Positions 45,864 through 54,458 of a stretch of 64,000 bases of DNA are shown here, piece by piece (the first letter of the stretch is position 1; every line of letters starts with the position of its first letter). Position numbers and translations under genes: made by a program. This DNA comes from JAEZBP01 sp963832725 (GTDB lineage Bacteria; Myxococcota_A; Polyangia; Polyangiales; Sandaracinaceae), in NCBI GenBank assembly GCA_963832725.1, contig CAWHVG010000003.1, positions 1,674,001 through 1,738,000 on the forward strand. The letters are read 5' to 3'. A model generated the notes under the pieces. It searched no databases. It worked only from the letters and a program-made list of their open reading frames with translations, and was not told the DNA's origin.

Positions 45864-47531
45864 GCGGCGGCGATCCGACTCTGAAGGGCTTCGAGCCGCT
45901 GGCGCTCGTCGGGTCGAGCGCGTCCCGCCAGCGCGTCGGCGATGGCCGCACTCGCCTCCGGTCCGTAGGCCTCGACCACGAGATCCGCGGCCGGCCTGTG
46001 AATGGACGCATCGTTGGCTCGCACCATCTCGAGCAGGTCGGTGAGCATCTCGGGATCCCCCCGCACCGTCGCGTCGAGCTGATAGGCGTGCTGGTACTCG
46101 GGGAGCGCGAACGAGAGCCAGCGCCGATCGACGTAGGTGTGCGCCAGCATCAAGCCCGGCCGCGGATCGGCGGCGTGATCGCGCTGATAGCGGCTGACGA
46201 CGGCGAGCGCGCGGCGGGAAGGCCGGTGGCCGCTCACGATCTGCGCCTGGATGCTCGCGAGCTCGCCGGGAACCGGCTCGGCGAAGGGGTTGCGGGCGGC
46301 CGGCCGGGGCACGGGCGCGACCTCCGGCTGGGGCGGGGCGGGCGCGGGATCGGCCACCGACACGCTCGGCGTCGGCGACGAGGGCGTCTGCGCCGGACCG
46401 AAGAGCGAGCCGGAGAAGGTCACCGCCACGCCGACGGCGCCGCCCACGAGCAGGATTCGCGGCGCAGCCGATGCCCGCGAGGAGCGGACCACGGCTCTTC
46501 GGCAGGTGGATGCTGGTCTCGGAGGTCGCGGGCGCGCTGCGAGCGCGGACGGCGCCGGGGGTGGCCGCGCGGGTCGTGTTCACGCCCGCCTGGGTCGCGT
46601 CGACTCGGCGGATCGGCTGGTCGCGAGGTGGCCTGGGACCGATCCGTTCGGCCGCGCCCGGTCCGAGCGCGTCGAGCGCGGAGAGCATGTCCGCCGCGCT
46701 CGCGAAGCGGTCGGCGGGGCTCTTGGCGAGCGCACACGCCATCAGCGACTCCAGCTCGTCCGACACCTTCAGGCCCGGATCCGCCTGCACGATCCGGGGC
46801 GGCGCCACCAGGAGATGCGAGCGGAGCATCTCCCCCGGATCCTTGCCCTCGAAGGGCTTACGACCGGTCAGCGTCTCGAAGAGCACCACGCCGGTGGAGT
46901 ACACGTCCGCGCGCGCGTCGACCGCCTCGCCGGAAGCCTGCTCGGGCGCCATGTACGCCGGCGTCCCGATCAGCGCGCCCGCCCTGGTGAGCTTGGGGCC
47001 GCGGTTGGGAGCGTCGCCGAGGAAGCGCGCCAGCCCGAAGTCGAGCACCTCGACGTGATCGGAGCCCTCGCCCAGCACCCGGACGTAGATGTTCTGCGGC
47101 TTCAGGTCCCGGTGCACCAGCTCGCGCGAGTGCGCGTAGGAGAGCGCCATGAGCACCTGCCGCACGATCGCGAACGCCCGAGCGGGCGGGATGTCCTCCT
47201 GCGCGATCAGCGCGGCCAGATCGAGCCCCTCGAGGAGCTCCATGACCAGGTAGGGCATCCCCTCGGCCACCCCGAAATCGGTCACGGTGACGATGTTGGG
47301 GTGGGAGAGCGCGGCCAGCGCCTCGGCCTCCCGGCGGAAGCGCTCCTGCAGGACGGGGATGCTCTCGTACTGCGCGAGCAGCACCTTGAGCGCCACGTGG
47401 CGCCCCAGGATGAGGTGGCGGGCCTTGTAGACGCGACCGATGCCGCCCTGCCCGAGCGGCTCCTCGATCCGGTAGCGCTCGTCGAGGACCTTCCCGATCA
47501 GCGGGTCGGGCGGCTCGTCGTCCACGGTCAT
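45854..47531 (-). CDS. Ser/Thr protein kinase with C-terminal TPR-like domain (one frameshift)
   Basis: A Hanks-type kinase (residues about 15-285): P-loop LGQGGIGRVYKARH, VALKVL, catalytic HRDLKPQN, DFGLAR and APEQASG. A linker, one membrane helix and an extracytoplasmic helical domain follow. The frame breaks within the membrane helix at 46454-46458 (GAATC on the coding strand); GATC gives GCAAILLVGGAVGVAV and a 558-residue protein. The start is ATG 47531. A decayed copy of its 5' end lies at 63598. The gene's end overlaps the UbiB-like end. Confidence 0.85.
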
Positions 47532-47661
47532 GCGGCCGCCATGATAAACGACCGAGGCGCGGCTGTGCGGCCGACGTGCGAGCCAATCCGGGCATGAGCT
47601 CGGCGGCCCGGCGTACGGCGTTCCTCCCTCGCTCATCACCGGCGGCAGCCCGGGTCCGAGT

Positions 47662-47880
47662 TCACGCTCGTCGAGCTCGGGGGAGCGCGAGGCCCAGGAT
47701 CTCGCGTGATCCTGTTTGGAGTGCAATCAGCGCGTTGGCGCCTTCCAGCGTGCGCTCGAGGGCGGCGACCTCCTTCTGCGCGACGAGGAGCTGTCGGCCC
47801 TTCGCGTCGAGCTTCGGCCTACGGCCTGGCTTGCGCGCTTCGAGTCCCGCCGGGAGGCCAAGCGCGTCCTCCTGTCTGCG
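47662..47880 (-). pseudogene. fragment of a transposase OrfA-like protein
   Basis: The minus strand encodes LEARKPGRRPKLDAKGRQLL, then VAQKEVAALERTLEGANALI and a stop. This matches the Gly-Arg-Arg-Pro-Lys hinge plus leucine-zipper-like helix at the C-terminus of IS3-type OrfA proteins. No helix-turn-helix part is in frame upstream, so it is a remnant. Between it and the flanking kinase genes (47532-47661 and 47881-48177) I see no further gene. Confidence 0.45.
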
Positions 47881-48177
47881 ACCACAACCGCGCCTCAATG
47901 GCCCGCCGGGAGGAGGAGAGGCTGCGCGAGCGGCGCGACGACGTGCAGCACGATGTCGGCCGAGAAGTGAGTCAGCACGGCCATCTGAGCACACTCTGCC
48001 GGCGAAGCTCTGCACGGCGGCCATGTCGAAGCCGGCGTCGAGGCCTGCTTTGCCGCCGCACGCGCAAGGCGCCCACGGGGGCGAACCGGAGGTCGGTCGT
48101 CTCTGAACACGTTCAGGACGCGCAAGCGTTGCGAGCAGCGCATGAGACAGCTCACGCGACGAAGGCACCCGGGCCCA

Positions 48178-48866
48178 CTACGACGCCCCCTTGGCCGCGA
48201 TCCGCGCCGCCAGCTCCACGTCCCCGCGCAGCGACGCGAGGGCCATGAGCACCTCGAGGACCTCTTCGGCCGTCGCGATCCGCGTGTCGAACGGCTGGAG
48301 CAGCCCTTCGACCAGGTCTTGGAGGGGAGCCGGCGCGCGAGGGGCGGCCTCGGCCACCGCGCGGCGCTGGTTTTGGATTGTCCGCTGGCGGATCCACCGG
48401 TCGAGCATGACGCGACCGCGCGGCTTGCCCTCCGCGTAGGGGTCGTGACCGACGAGCGGATGCCAGAGCACGAGCCCGAGCGCGAACAGGTCCGTCTTCG
48501 CCCCGAGCTTCTCACCAAGCCACGGCTCGGGCGCGCAATAGCGAGGCTGACCGCGCGAGCGCGTGAGCAGCTCCGCGCCGGTGTGGGGCAGCACCTTGGC
48601 GAGGCCGAAGTCGGCGAGCTTCACGGCTCCGTCGCGCCGAACGAAGATGTTCGACGGGCTCACGTCGCAGTGCGCGATGGGGCCGCGCCCGGCCTCGCCC
48701 TCCGCCTCGGGCTCGCTGTGGTGGAGGTAGACGAACGCGTGGCACAAGCTCGCGCCGAGGTACGCGGCGTCGCGGGGATCGGGCGTGCCCACCCCGTCGA
48801 GTAGGACGCCGAGCGTCCACCCGTCGACCCGGCAGCACCGTGATGGTCTGCGCCACCGAGTAGCGG
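48178..48866 (-). pseudogene. Ser/Thr kinase lacking its N-lobe
   Basis: The fragment starts inside the kinase hinge (RYSVAQTITVLP), has one frame break near 48830 (a missing G gives VLPGVDGWTLGVLLDGVG), and then the complete C-lobe: AHCDVSPSNIFV, LADFGLAKVLP, YCAPEPWLGE and a helical tail to a proper stop at 48178. The glycine loop and catalytic Lys are missing. It abuts the stop codon of the DUF1801 gene at 48867, which suggests a deletion junction. HCD rather than HRD is present at the catalytic loop. Confidence 0.65.
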
Positions 48867-49349
48867 CTACTTCGCGCGCGACGCGTTGTAGCGGATCGCG
48901 CGCTCGATCATCGCCTGCAGCGCGGGCTCGTCGAGCGCGTCGCCCTCGTGGAGATCGATCGCGCGCCACTTCTTGCCGCCGAGCCCCGCGTTGAAGAGCC
49001 CGTGGGGATCGGCGAGCTGCGCGCCGTGCGAGAAGGTCACCTTGACCTTCTCCTTGTGGGCGTTGGCCACCGCGATCATCCCGTCGCAAGACCAGACCGG
49101 GCTGCCCATCCACTTCCACTCCTCGACCATTGCGGGATCGGTGGCGAGGAACACCGCGCGGATCCGCGCCAGCAGCTCGCCGCGCCAGTCGTCGATCGAC
49201 GCGATGTAGCGGTCGATCCGCTCCGACGCGCTGGCGGCGGCCGATGCCTTCGTCTTGCCGCCGGCCTTCTTCGCGCCGGCCTTCTTCGCGCTCGCCTTCT
49301 TCGGCGCGGCCTTCTTCGGCGCGGCCTTCTCGGTCGTCTTCGCAGCCAT
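48867..49349 (-). CDS. DUF1801 protein with Lys/Ala-rich tail
   Basis: A 160-residue protein. The N-terminal 40 residues are a Lys/Ala/Pro-rich tail (KKAAPKKASAKKAGAKKAGG), histone-like. The DUF1801 (YdhG-like) domain follows: EEWKWMGSPVWSCDGMIAVA, VKVTFSHGAQLADP and GGKKWRAIDLHEGD. The fold is small and its function unclear. ATG 49349 is chosen after the upstream in-frame ATG because it begins the basic tail. The next gene upstream is another DUF1801 gene, so this is a local pair. Confidence 0.78.
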   Translation of the reverse strand: MAAKTTEKAAPKKAAPKKASAKKAGAKKAGGKTKASAAASASERIDRYIASIDDWRGELLARIRAVFLATDPAMVEEWKWMGSPVWSCDGMIAVANAHKEKVKVTFSHGAQLADPHGLFNAGLGGKKWRAIDLHEGDALDEPALQAMIERAIRYNASRAK

Positions 49350-49374
49350 CTCGTTCACTCCGTGAAGCGTCGGC

Positions 49375-49800
49375 TCAGGGGACCCAGCCGGGCCGCTCCG
49401 CGGCCTCCCGGATCCAGCTCGCCAGGAGCTCCTCGTCGAGCTCGTCCTCCTCGTGGATGTGGAGGTAGCGCGTGCCCTCCACCTTCGACGCGATCGGAGG
49501 CGGCGGCCGCAGCGACGAGCCGCGGAAGAACGCCACCTTCACGTACCTCGTCAGGCAACGGACGCCGAGGAACCAGCCGCGGCCCTCGACGCCGTAGAGT
49601 GGCGAGTTCCACTTCACCGCCTTGGTCACGCCGGGCACGGTCGTCACGACGAGCGCGTCGAGCCGCTCGCCGACCTCGCGCTTCCAGCCGGGCATCGCCT
49701 CGATGTACGCCTGCACCGGCGCGTCGCCTTCGCCCTTCGCGATCTGCGGGTTACCGCCCGCGAGCCGCCTCGTCGCGGCCTCCTTCGATCGCTTGGCCAT
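49375..49800 (-). CDS. DUF1801 protein
   Basis: A 141-residue DUF1801 protein: VQAYIEAMPGWKREVGERLD, VTKAVKWNSPLYGVEGRGWF, YVKVAFFRGSSLRPPPP and LHIHEEDELDEELLASWIRE. It starts at ATG 49800, four bases after the small membrane gene's stop, and precedes the second DUF1801 gene by 25 bases. It appears to belong to one transcription unit from 50940 down to about 48867. Confidence 0.82.
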   Translation of the reverse strand: MAKRSKEAATRRLAGGNPQIAKGEGDAPVQAYIEAMPGWKREVGERLDALVVTTVPGVTKAVKWNSPLYGVEGRGWFLGVRCLTRYVKVAFFRGSSLRPPPPIASKVEGTRYLHIHEEDELDEELLASWIREAAERPGWVP

Positions 49801-49804
49801 CCGC

Positions 49805-50041
49805 TCAGTCCCCGATCCGCTCGAGCGCGCCGCGCTGTCGGCCGCGCCGCCGGGCAGCATACGGCAGCACGAACAGGTACAGCCCGGTGAACAGAAGCAG
49901 CGCGAGCGGGAAGAGGGCCGCGAGACCGACCCACACCGTCTGTCGGCCCACCCCGAGCGCCACGAAGTTGGCGATCACGGCCACCGTGAAGGCGATGGAC
50001 ACCCACCGGTGGAGCTCCCGGATCCACGCGTTCCAACACAT
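49805..50041 (-). CDS. small membrane protein
   Basis: A 78-residue protein with two membrane helices (WVSIAFTVAVIANFVALGV and WVGLAALFPLALLLFTGLYL) and a basic C-terminus (YAARRRGRQRG). It starts at ATG 50041. The first residues, MCWNAWIRELHRW, are amphipathic. It lies in the AraC/VOC/DUF1801 unit. No function can be assigned. Confidence 0.65.
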   Translation of the reverse strand: MCWNAWIRELHRWVSIAFTVAVIANFVALGVGRQTVWVGLAALFPLALLLFTGLYLFVLPYAARRRGRQRGALERIGD

Positions 50042-50055
50042 GACGCGGCCTCCCC

Positions 50056-50461
50056 TCAGCCCGCCTGGATGAGCTTCCAGCCGTTCCCGGACGGATCGCG
50101 GAAGCTCGCGTCCACGTTGCCGTAGCGCTCCACAGGCTCCTGCGTGATCTCCACGCCCGCCGCCTTCATCTTCGCGCATGCGGCGCGGCAGTCGTCGACG
50201 TGCAGCACCAGCGGCGGCATCGCGCCCTTGGCCACCACCTCGTTCAGCGTCGCCGCCGTCGCCTCGTCGTGGGTGGGCGGCCCGGGCTCGGAACAGCCCG
50301 AGCTGGAACGAAGGCTGCTCCGGGTGCTGCACCGTCAGCCAGCGATAGTCCCCGTTCTTCACGTCGGTGTGCACCCGAAAACCGAGCTTCTCGAGGTAGA
50401 ACTCGAGCGCTTCCTCCTGATCGCGAACGTACAGACCGACCACTCCGACACCCTGGCTCAT
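50056..50461 (-). CDS. VOC-family (glyoxalase-like) protein, one frameshift
   Basis: A vicinal-oxygen-chelate fold protein of about 134 residues: VGLYVRDQEEALEFYLEKLG, WLTVQHPEQPSFQLGLF, then LVLHVDDCRAACAKMKAAGV and ASFRDPSGNGWKLIQ. The frame breaks near 50290 by one extra base in TTCCGAGCCCGGG; removal gives LFRPGPPTHDEATAATL. The ATG at 50461 overlaps the AraC stop (ATGA). Such AraC-VOC pairs often act on a shared ligand. Confidence 0.8.
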
Positions 50462-50940
50462 GGGACCTCCTCCGGTTCGGATCGCTTCGTACCCGCCCCC
50501 TCGCGCCGCCGCTTCTCCGAAACTGCGATCCTGAGGTCCGGCCGCTGCGCGGCGCTCGCGTAGCAGTGCGGCACCTGCTCGAGCGCGTGCCGGGCGGCCT
50601 TCTCGCGGGCGCGCAGCTCGCTCGGGCTCTCGCCGATCACGTCGCGGAACGTCCGCCCGAACGTCCCGAGGCTCTTCCACCCCGTCTGGAACGCGATCTC
50701 CGAGATAGACAGGTCGGTGTCCCGGAGCATCGCCTTGGCGCGCTCGATGCGCCGGCTCAGCAAGTAGCGGTGCGGCGGCACCCCGAAGGCCTCCTTGAAC
50801 GAGCGCGCGAAGTGCGCCTCGGACACCCCGCTCACCCGCGCCAGCCGCCGGACCGGCCACTCCTCGTGCGACGCCGCGTCCATGCGGTCTTTGGCGCGCA
50901 AGAGCCGGCGCAGGAGCTCGGGGTCCTGGCGCTTGCTCAT
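50458..50940 (-). CDS. AraC-family regulator
   Basis: A 160-residue AraC/XylS DNA-binding protein made almost only of the two helix-turn-helix motifs: VRRLARVSGVSEAHFARSFK and ISEIAFQTGWKSLGTFGRTF, the latter followed by IGESPSELR. There is no N-terminal ligand domain. It starts at ATG 50940, overlapping the stop of the DUF3427 remnant, and ends overlapping the VOC gene. It probably controls this small operon. Confidence 0.88.
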   Translation of the reverse strand: MSKRQDPELLRRLLRAKDRMDAASHEEWPVRRLARVSGVSEAHFARSFKEAFGVPPHRYLLSRRIERAKAMLRDTDLSISEIAFQTGWKSLGTFGRTFRDVIGESPSELRAREKAARHALEQVPHCYASAAQRPDLRIAVSEKRRREGAGTKRSEPEEVP

Positions 50941-51264
50941 GCGGCGTCCCGTTGCGTGGCCTCAGCCCGCGGCGATCTTGGCGCGCGCGAGGTCCACTCG
51001 ATCTGCATTGGCCGGCCGCCGCGGTGCGACCGGTAAAAGCAGTGGCCGAGCAGCATGTACGGCATCGTCTCGCCGCGCTCGTCGTGTCGGCGCTCTCGGA
51101 CGAACAAGAGCGCGCGCCGATCCGAGCCGGGTCGGATCCGGAGGTACCGCCGGCCGGTCGGGGTCTCAGCGTGACAGTCGTTGTAGAACGTCGTCGGCGG
51201 GTAGTGCTTCTCGCTCTTCTCGAGCGTCACGAAGAAGAGATCCGTACGGAGCCGCTTCAGGTTG
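50937..51264 (-). pseudogene. 3' end of a DUF3427-containing protein (helicase-type), cut by an IS end
   Basis: The minus strand encodes DLFFVTLEKSEKHYPPTTFY, TPTGRRYLRIRPGSD, LLFVRERRHDE and SHRGGRPMQIEWTS, the C-terminal DUF3427 domain usually fused to DEAD/DEAH helicases in defence-type loci. The 5' end is cut exactly where the repeated IS terminus begins (51266), and no helicase part is found elsewhere in the window. The stop overlaps the AraC start. Confidence 0.72.
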
Positions 51265-51265
51265 C

Positions 51266-52140
51266 GGATAGGTGTTCCGACGCGATGATGGGGTCAAGGC
51301 GAAGTGGGCTCGGAGAGCCGAAGAGAGCCGGCGGTACACTCATGCCCCCTCGCGAACCCCCGCAACCCCCATGAGACCCACCGCTCGGAGCCATGAGCTC
51401 GGCGCATCCGGGTCGAGCGGACACAGCGGTGCCGTCGTCGGCGCACGGACGAGCGCTGACCGGGCTCAGTCGAACCGGAAGGCGAGCTGGCCAGGGGCGG
51501 GAGAGCGCCCCGGACCTCGGGCAGGGGGCGCCCGGGACCCCGCGGCCGCGGCATCAGGGTCGCTCGCGAGGACGCGCTCGATCGCTTCGGGCTCGGTGGC
51601 GATTTCCACCAGGCGCATCGTCCCCTGGCATCGTGGGCAGGTGAGGATGTCGACCGCGAACACCCGCTGGAGCAGCCACGGCCAGGGGTGGCGCGAGGAG
51701 GACGGGGGCGGCGGCGCCAGCGGGCTTGGCTCGGACTCGAAGAGGAGCACGAGCTGCGGCTCGGGCGCGGGCTTCGGGGCGGCCTTCGGGACGATGCTCG
51801 AGCGCGCCTTCGCGTTCGCGGCGAGCACCGCCCCAGGCACGACGGGCAAAAACCCGACGGCGACAGCTGAACCCCGCCACGATTGTGTGCCCGCACCCGG
51901 CGCACGCGAGCTGCACCAGCCCGTACTCCAGCCGCCCGCAGCGCAGGTACGCCTCGAACTCGCTCGCCACGAACTTCGGCAGACCGCCCTGCTCTTCCGC
52001 GCGGACGGCGAAGCGCGGCCAGTGCTCGGCAATGACCTCGTAGAGGACCGTCTCCTCAGGCCGTCGACGCGCGTAACCGTCCGTACGGCCGCACGAGATC
52101 GCCGCTGCCGCCATCGCCCCGGCGACGACGCCATCTTTCG
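51266..52140 (-). mobile_element. IS91-family element copy A, internally deleted
   Basis: The left terminus GGATAGGTGTTCCGA (51266-51280) is followed by a hairpin-rich subterminal region (GGCTCGGAGAGCCGAAG). The minus-strand transposase has its N-terminal zinc-finger part (RRRPEETVLYEVIAEHWPRF, LACAGCGHTIVAGFSC, FCPSC) joined directly to the C-terminal part (VLAANAKARSSIVPKAAPKP, VFAVDILTCPRCQGTMRLVE), so the central HUH domain is deleted, and the frame is broken. The right boundary is inferred. Confidence 0.75.
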
Positions 52141-52334
52141 TGCCGGGTCCTCTCCCGCAAAATCACACGCGAATCGCACCCTCGAACGGCGGCGGCGGCG
52201 GCGGATGGGCGGAACCTCCGCCGATCAGAGCGACTTCGTCCGCGCCGGCCTCGGGCCAGCGTCACCCGGAGCAGAGGGTCGGCGGCACGCGCAGCGTCCG
52301 CGTCGCACGCGCCGCTCGACCCGCCTGGCCATGC

Positions 52335-53378
52335 TCACGACCCGACGTCGCGCAGGCGTCGGCGCACCTCGTCGGCCACCAGGTCGGCTGCGAGGAGCGC
52401 GCCCTCGATGTGGCCCGCGAAGGCGGGCGCCGTCTCCGTCGATGCGAAATGGATGCGGTCGTGGACCGGCGCGCGGAGGCGGGCGTCGCCGTAGAGCTCG
52501 TACTCGGGCGGCTCGGGGGGCGTCGCGGGCGTCGTCCAGGCCTCGGTGCGCCAGTCCTGGACGTGCACCGCCTCCGGGGACGACGCCCCGGAGCCGAAGA
52601 GACGGATGAGCTGCGCGACCACCGCGACCTCGTCGATCGTGCCGGGCGGCGTCAGCGGGGACGACGCGAAGCCGAAGAGCGCCGCCGGGTCGCCGTTGGG
52701 TCCGCTCATGTCGTGGATCTCGCGGAGCGGCCCGACGTGGCTGATCGCCGCGCCGGCCAGCCCGGCGTCGCGCCAGAAGGGAGCCGGGTAGCGGACGACG
52801 ACCTTGGCGATGCCTCCCATCCAGACGGGCGTGCGTCGCAGCAGCGCGGCGAGCGGGTCGGGGAGGGCCGGCGCGAAGCGGATCCGCTCGACCGCGAGCG
52901 CGGGCGGGACGGCCACGACGGCTCGGCGTGCCACGACCGCTTGCCTCCCGGTCACCGCGGTGACGCCGTCGGCGTCGACCCGGAGCTCGTCCACGGGCGA
53001 CCCGAGCGCGATCCGCGCGGCCCCGAACCGGTCGGCCAGGCCCAGCGCGAGCTCCGCGGCGCCCCCCGAGAAGCGCGCCGCCGGGCCGTCGAGCGGGTTC
53101 CCGGCGATCCGGCGCCGGCCGCGCGGATCGTCGTAGAGCGCGTCGCCGGCGAGGTGCTGCCGATGCGTGCGCAGCCCGAGCTCCGCCACGAGCTGCTGCA
53201 CCCGCGGCTCGTTGGGCCAGAACCAGGTCGCGCCGAGGTCGAGCTGCCCGACCGACGCGAGCCGGCCTCCGACGCGCTCCCTCGCCTCGAGCACGTGTAC
53301 CGCGAGCCCCGCCTGCGAGAGCGCGCGCGCGGCCCGCAGCCCGGTGATCCCCGCCCCGATGACGACGACGTCCAGCAC
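52335..53378 (-). CDS. FAD-dependent amine oxidase-like protein
   Basis: A 347-residue flavoprotein: dinucleotide-binding VVVIGAGITGLRAARALSQA, VLEARERVGGRL, and the C-terminal FAD motif around STETAPAFAGHIEGALLAAD. It belongs to the flavin-containing monoamine oxidase group. It is short for the family (usually 420 or more residues) but both ends look complete. Substrate unknown. It stands alone between copy A of the IS and a hypothetical gene. Confidence 0.82.
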   Translation of the reverse strand: MLDVVVIGAGITGLRAARALSQAGLAVHVLEARERVGGRLASVGQLDLGATWFWPNEPRVQQLVAELGLRTHRQHLAGDALYDDPRGRRRIAGNPLDGPAARFSGGAAELALGLADRFGAARIALGSPVDELRVDADGVTAVTGRQAVVARRAVVAVPPALAVERIRFAPALPDPLAALLRRTPVWMGGIAKVVVRYPAPFWRDAGLAGAAISHVGPLREIHDMSGPNGDPAALFGFASSPLTPPGTIDEVAVVAQLIRLFGSGASSPEAVHVQDWRTEAWTTPATPPEPPEYELYGDARLRAPVHDRIHFASTETAPAFAGHIEGALLAADLVADEVRRRLRDVGS

Positions 53379-53574
53379 CCGGGGGAGGGTCTGGGTCAGC
53401 GCGGGCCCCCGTCAATCCAGGAGAGGACGAGACGTCGGTGCAGCCTCGCCGCGCGCGCTCGCCGCCTCCGACGCGACGGCGAGCACGCGCAGGTCGGGGG
53501 CACGCCGCGCACCCCGCGAGTGCCTCCGCGCGCGCACCGACGATCAGCCGGTGGGACCGGGATCGTGATGGGCG

Positions 53575-53883
53575 TCACCCCTCCGTCGAAGAGCGCCTCC
53601 GTGAGCGGCCCACGGCGACCTCGTCGGCGATCTCCGTCTCGCGCTCGAACATCCGGATCGCCTGATCCACGTCGTAGTCCGCGAAACGCAGATCCTGGCG
53701 CGCCTCGAGCAGCGGCCGGCGCAAGCCCCGCCGCGCCTCGTACTTCGTGCGCAGCTCTTCGTTCAGCGTCGTGAACGGTCCCGCCAGCGCCTGGGTCTCC
53801 TCGAAGTGCGAGAGCCCGCGCGAGAGCGAGATCCCGTAGTCGAGGCGAACCTCGGACCCTGCGTTCGCCCGGTAGTTTCCCAT
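53575..53883 (-). CDS. hypothetical protein
   Basis: A 102-residue helical, charged protein starting at ATG 53883 (GNYRANAGSEVRLDYGISLS). Middle: LAGPFTTLNEELRTKYEARR, then LRFADYDVDQAIRMFERETE. The codon pattern fits this genome. No family recognised. The Arg-rich last residues (GRSRRRSSTEG) may be out of frame. Confidence 0.5.
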   Translation of the reverse strand: MGNYRANAGSEVRLDYGISLSRGLSHFEETQALAGPFTTLNEELRTKYEARRGLRRPLLEARQDLRFADYDVDQAIRMFERETEIADEVAVGRSRRRSSTEG

Positions 53884-54458
53884 TCGAACCTCCCCTCGCC
53901 GCATCAGGCCGGGCGGTCCTTGGAGCGGCATTTGTCTCCTCGTTTACACATCATCGATCGCCGAAGTTCAAGGAAAAGATGGGTCGAGAGCGCGAATTGG
54001 CCGCGGATTCGGGCAAAATTCAGCCGAAATCCGTCTACATCGACACGTGAGACGAGCGAAGTGTCACTGGCGACCCTCTCCCTCGACACGCGAGACGACG
54101 CGCATGCCGCCTGCGGCTCGCGACCTCGACACCCGCGCCGTCTTGCGTGCCGCCTGCGCTTTTCTACTCTGCCATCCAGAGCGTCGTGGATGGCACCTGT
54201 CGCTCGCTACCGAGGCATCCGAGACGTCTCGCATGCCGCGGGTGACGAGCGACCGAGGCATGCACGGCGACGCAGATGCCGGCGGTCAAGGCGACCAGCG
54301 GGGATCCGCTCGTCGTGACTGGCGAGGAGACGAATTTCGTGCCCAATCTCGGGCTCTCGCCGCGCGCCGACGGCGGAGCGTGCCCGTCGCCGGAGCCAGC
54401 CTTTGTCAGGGCTGCGCCCCGGTCGCCGAACGGGGTCGTGGACCCACCACACTGCTAT
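53884..54458. repeat. non-coding stretch with imperfect palindromes
   Basis: About 575 bases without a credible gene. GCCATCC and GGATGGC form a hairpin at 54171-54194. A larger imperfect hairpin spans 54199-54253: GTCGCTCG and CGAGCGAC outside, GGCAT and ATGCC inside, GAGACGTCTC at the tip. Related pieces (GACACGTGAGACGA, GACACGCGAGACGA, and GCCGCCTGCG twice) recur at 54040-54160. It resembles a degenerate interspersed palindromic element beside the OLD-type gene. The left part (53940-54040) is AT-richer than its surroundings. Confidence 0.55.

Noticed and set aside
44721..47726. 1001-residue minus-strand open frame
   Set aside because: Its first half is the real kinase; after the GATC-type frame break at about 46456 it reads antisense to the UbiB-like gene. 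The true kinase ends at 45854.
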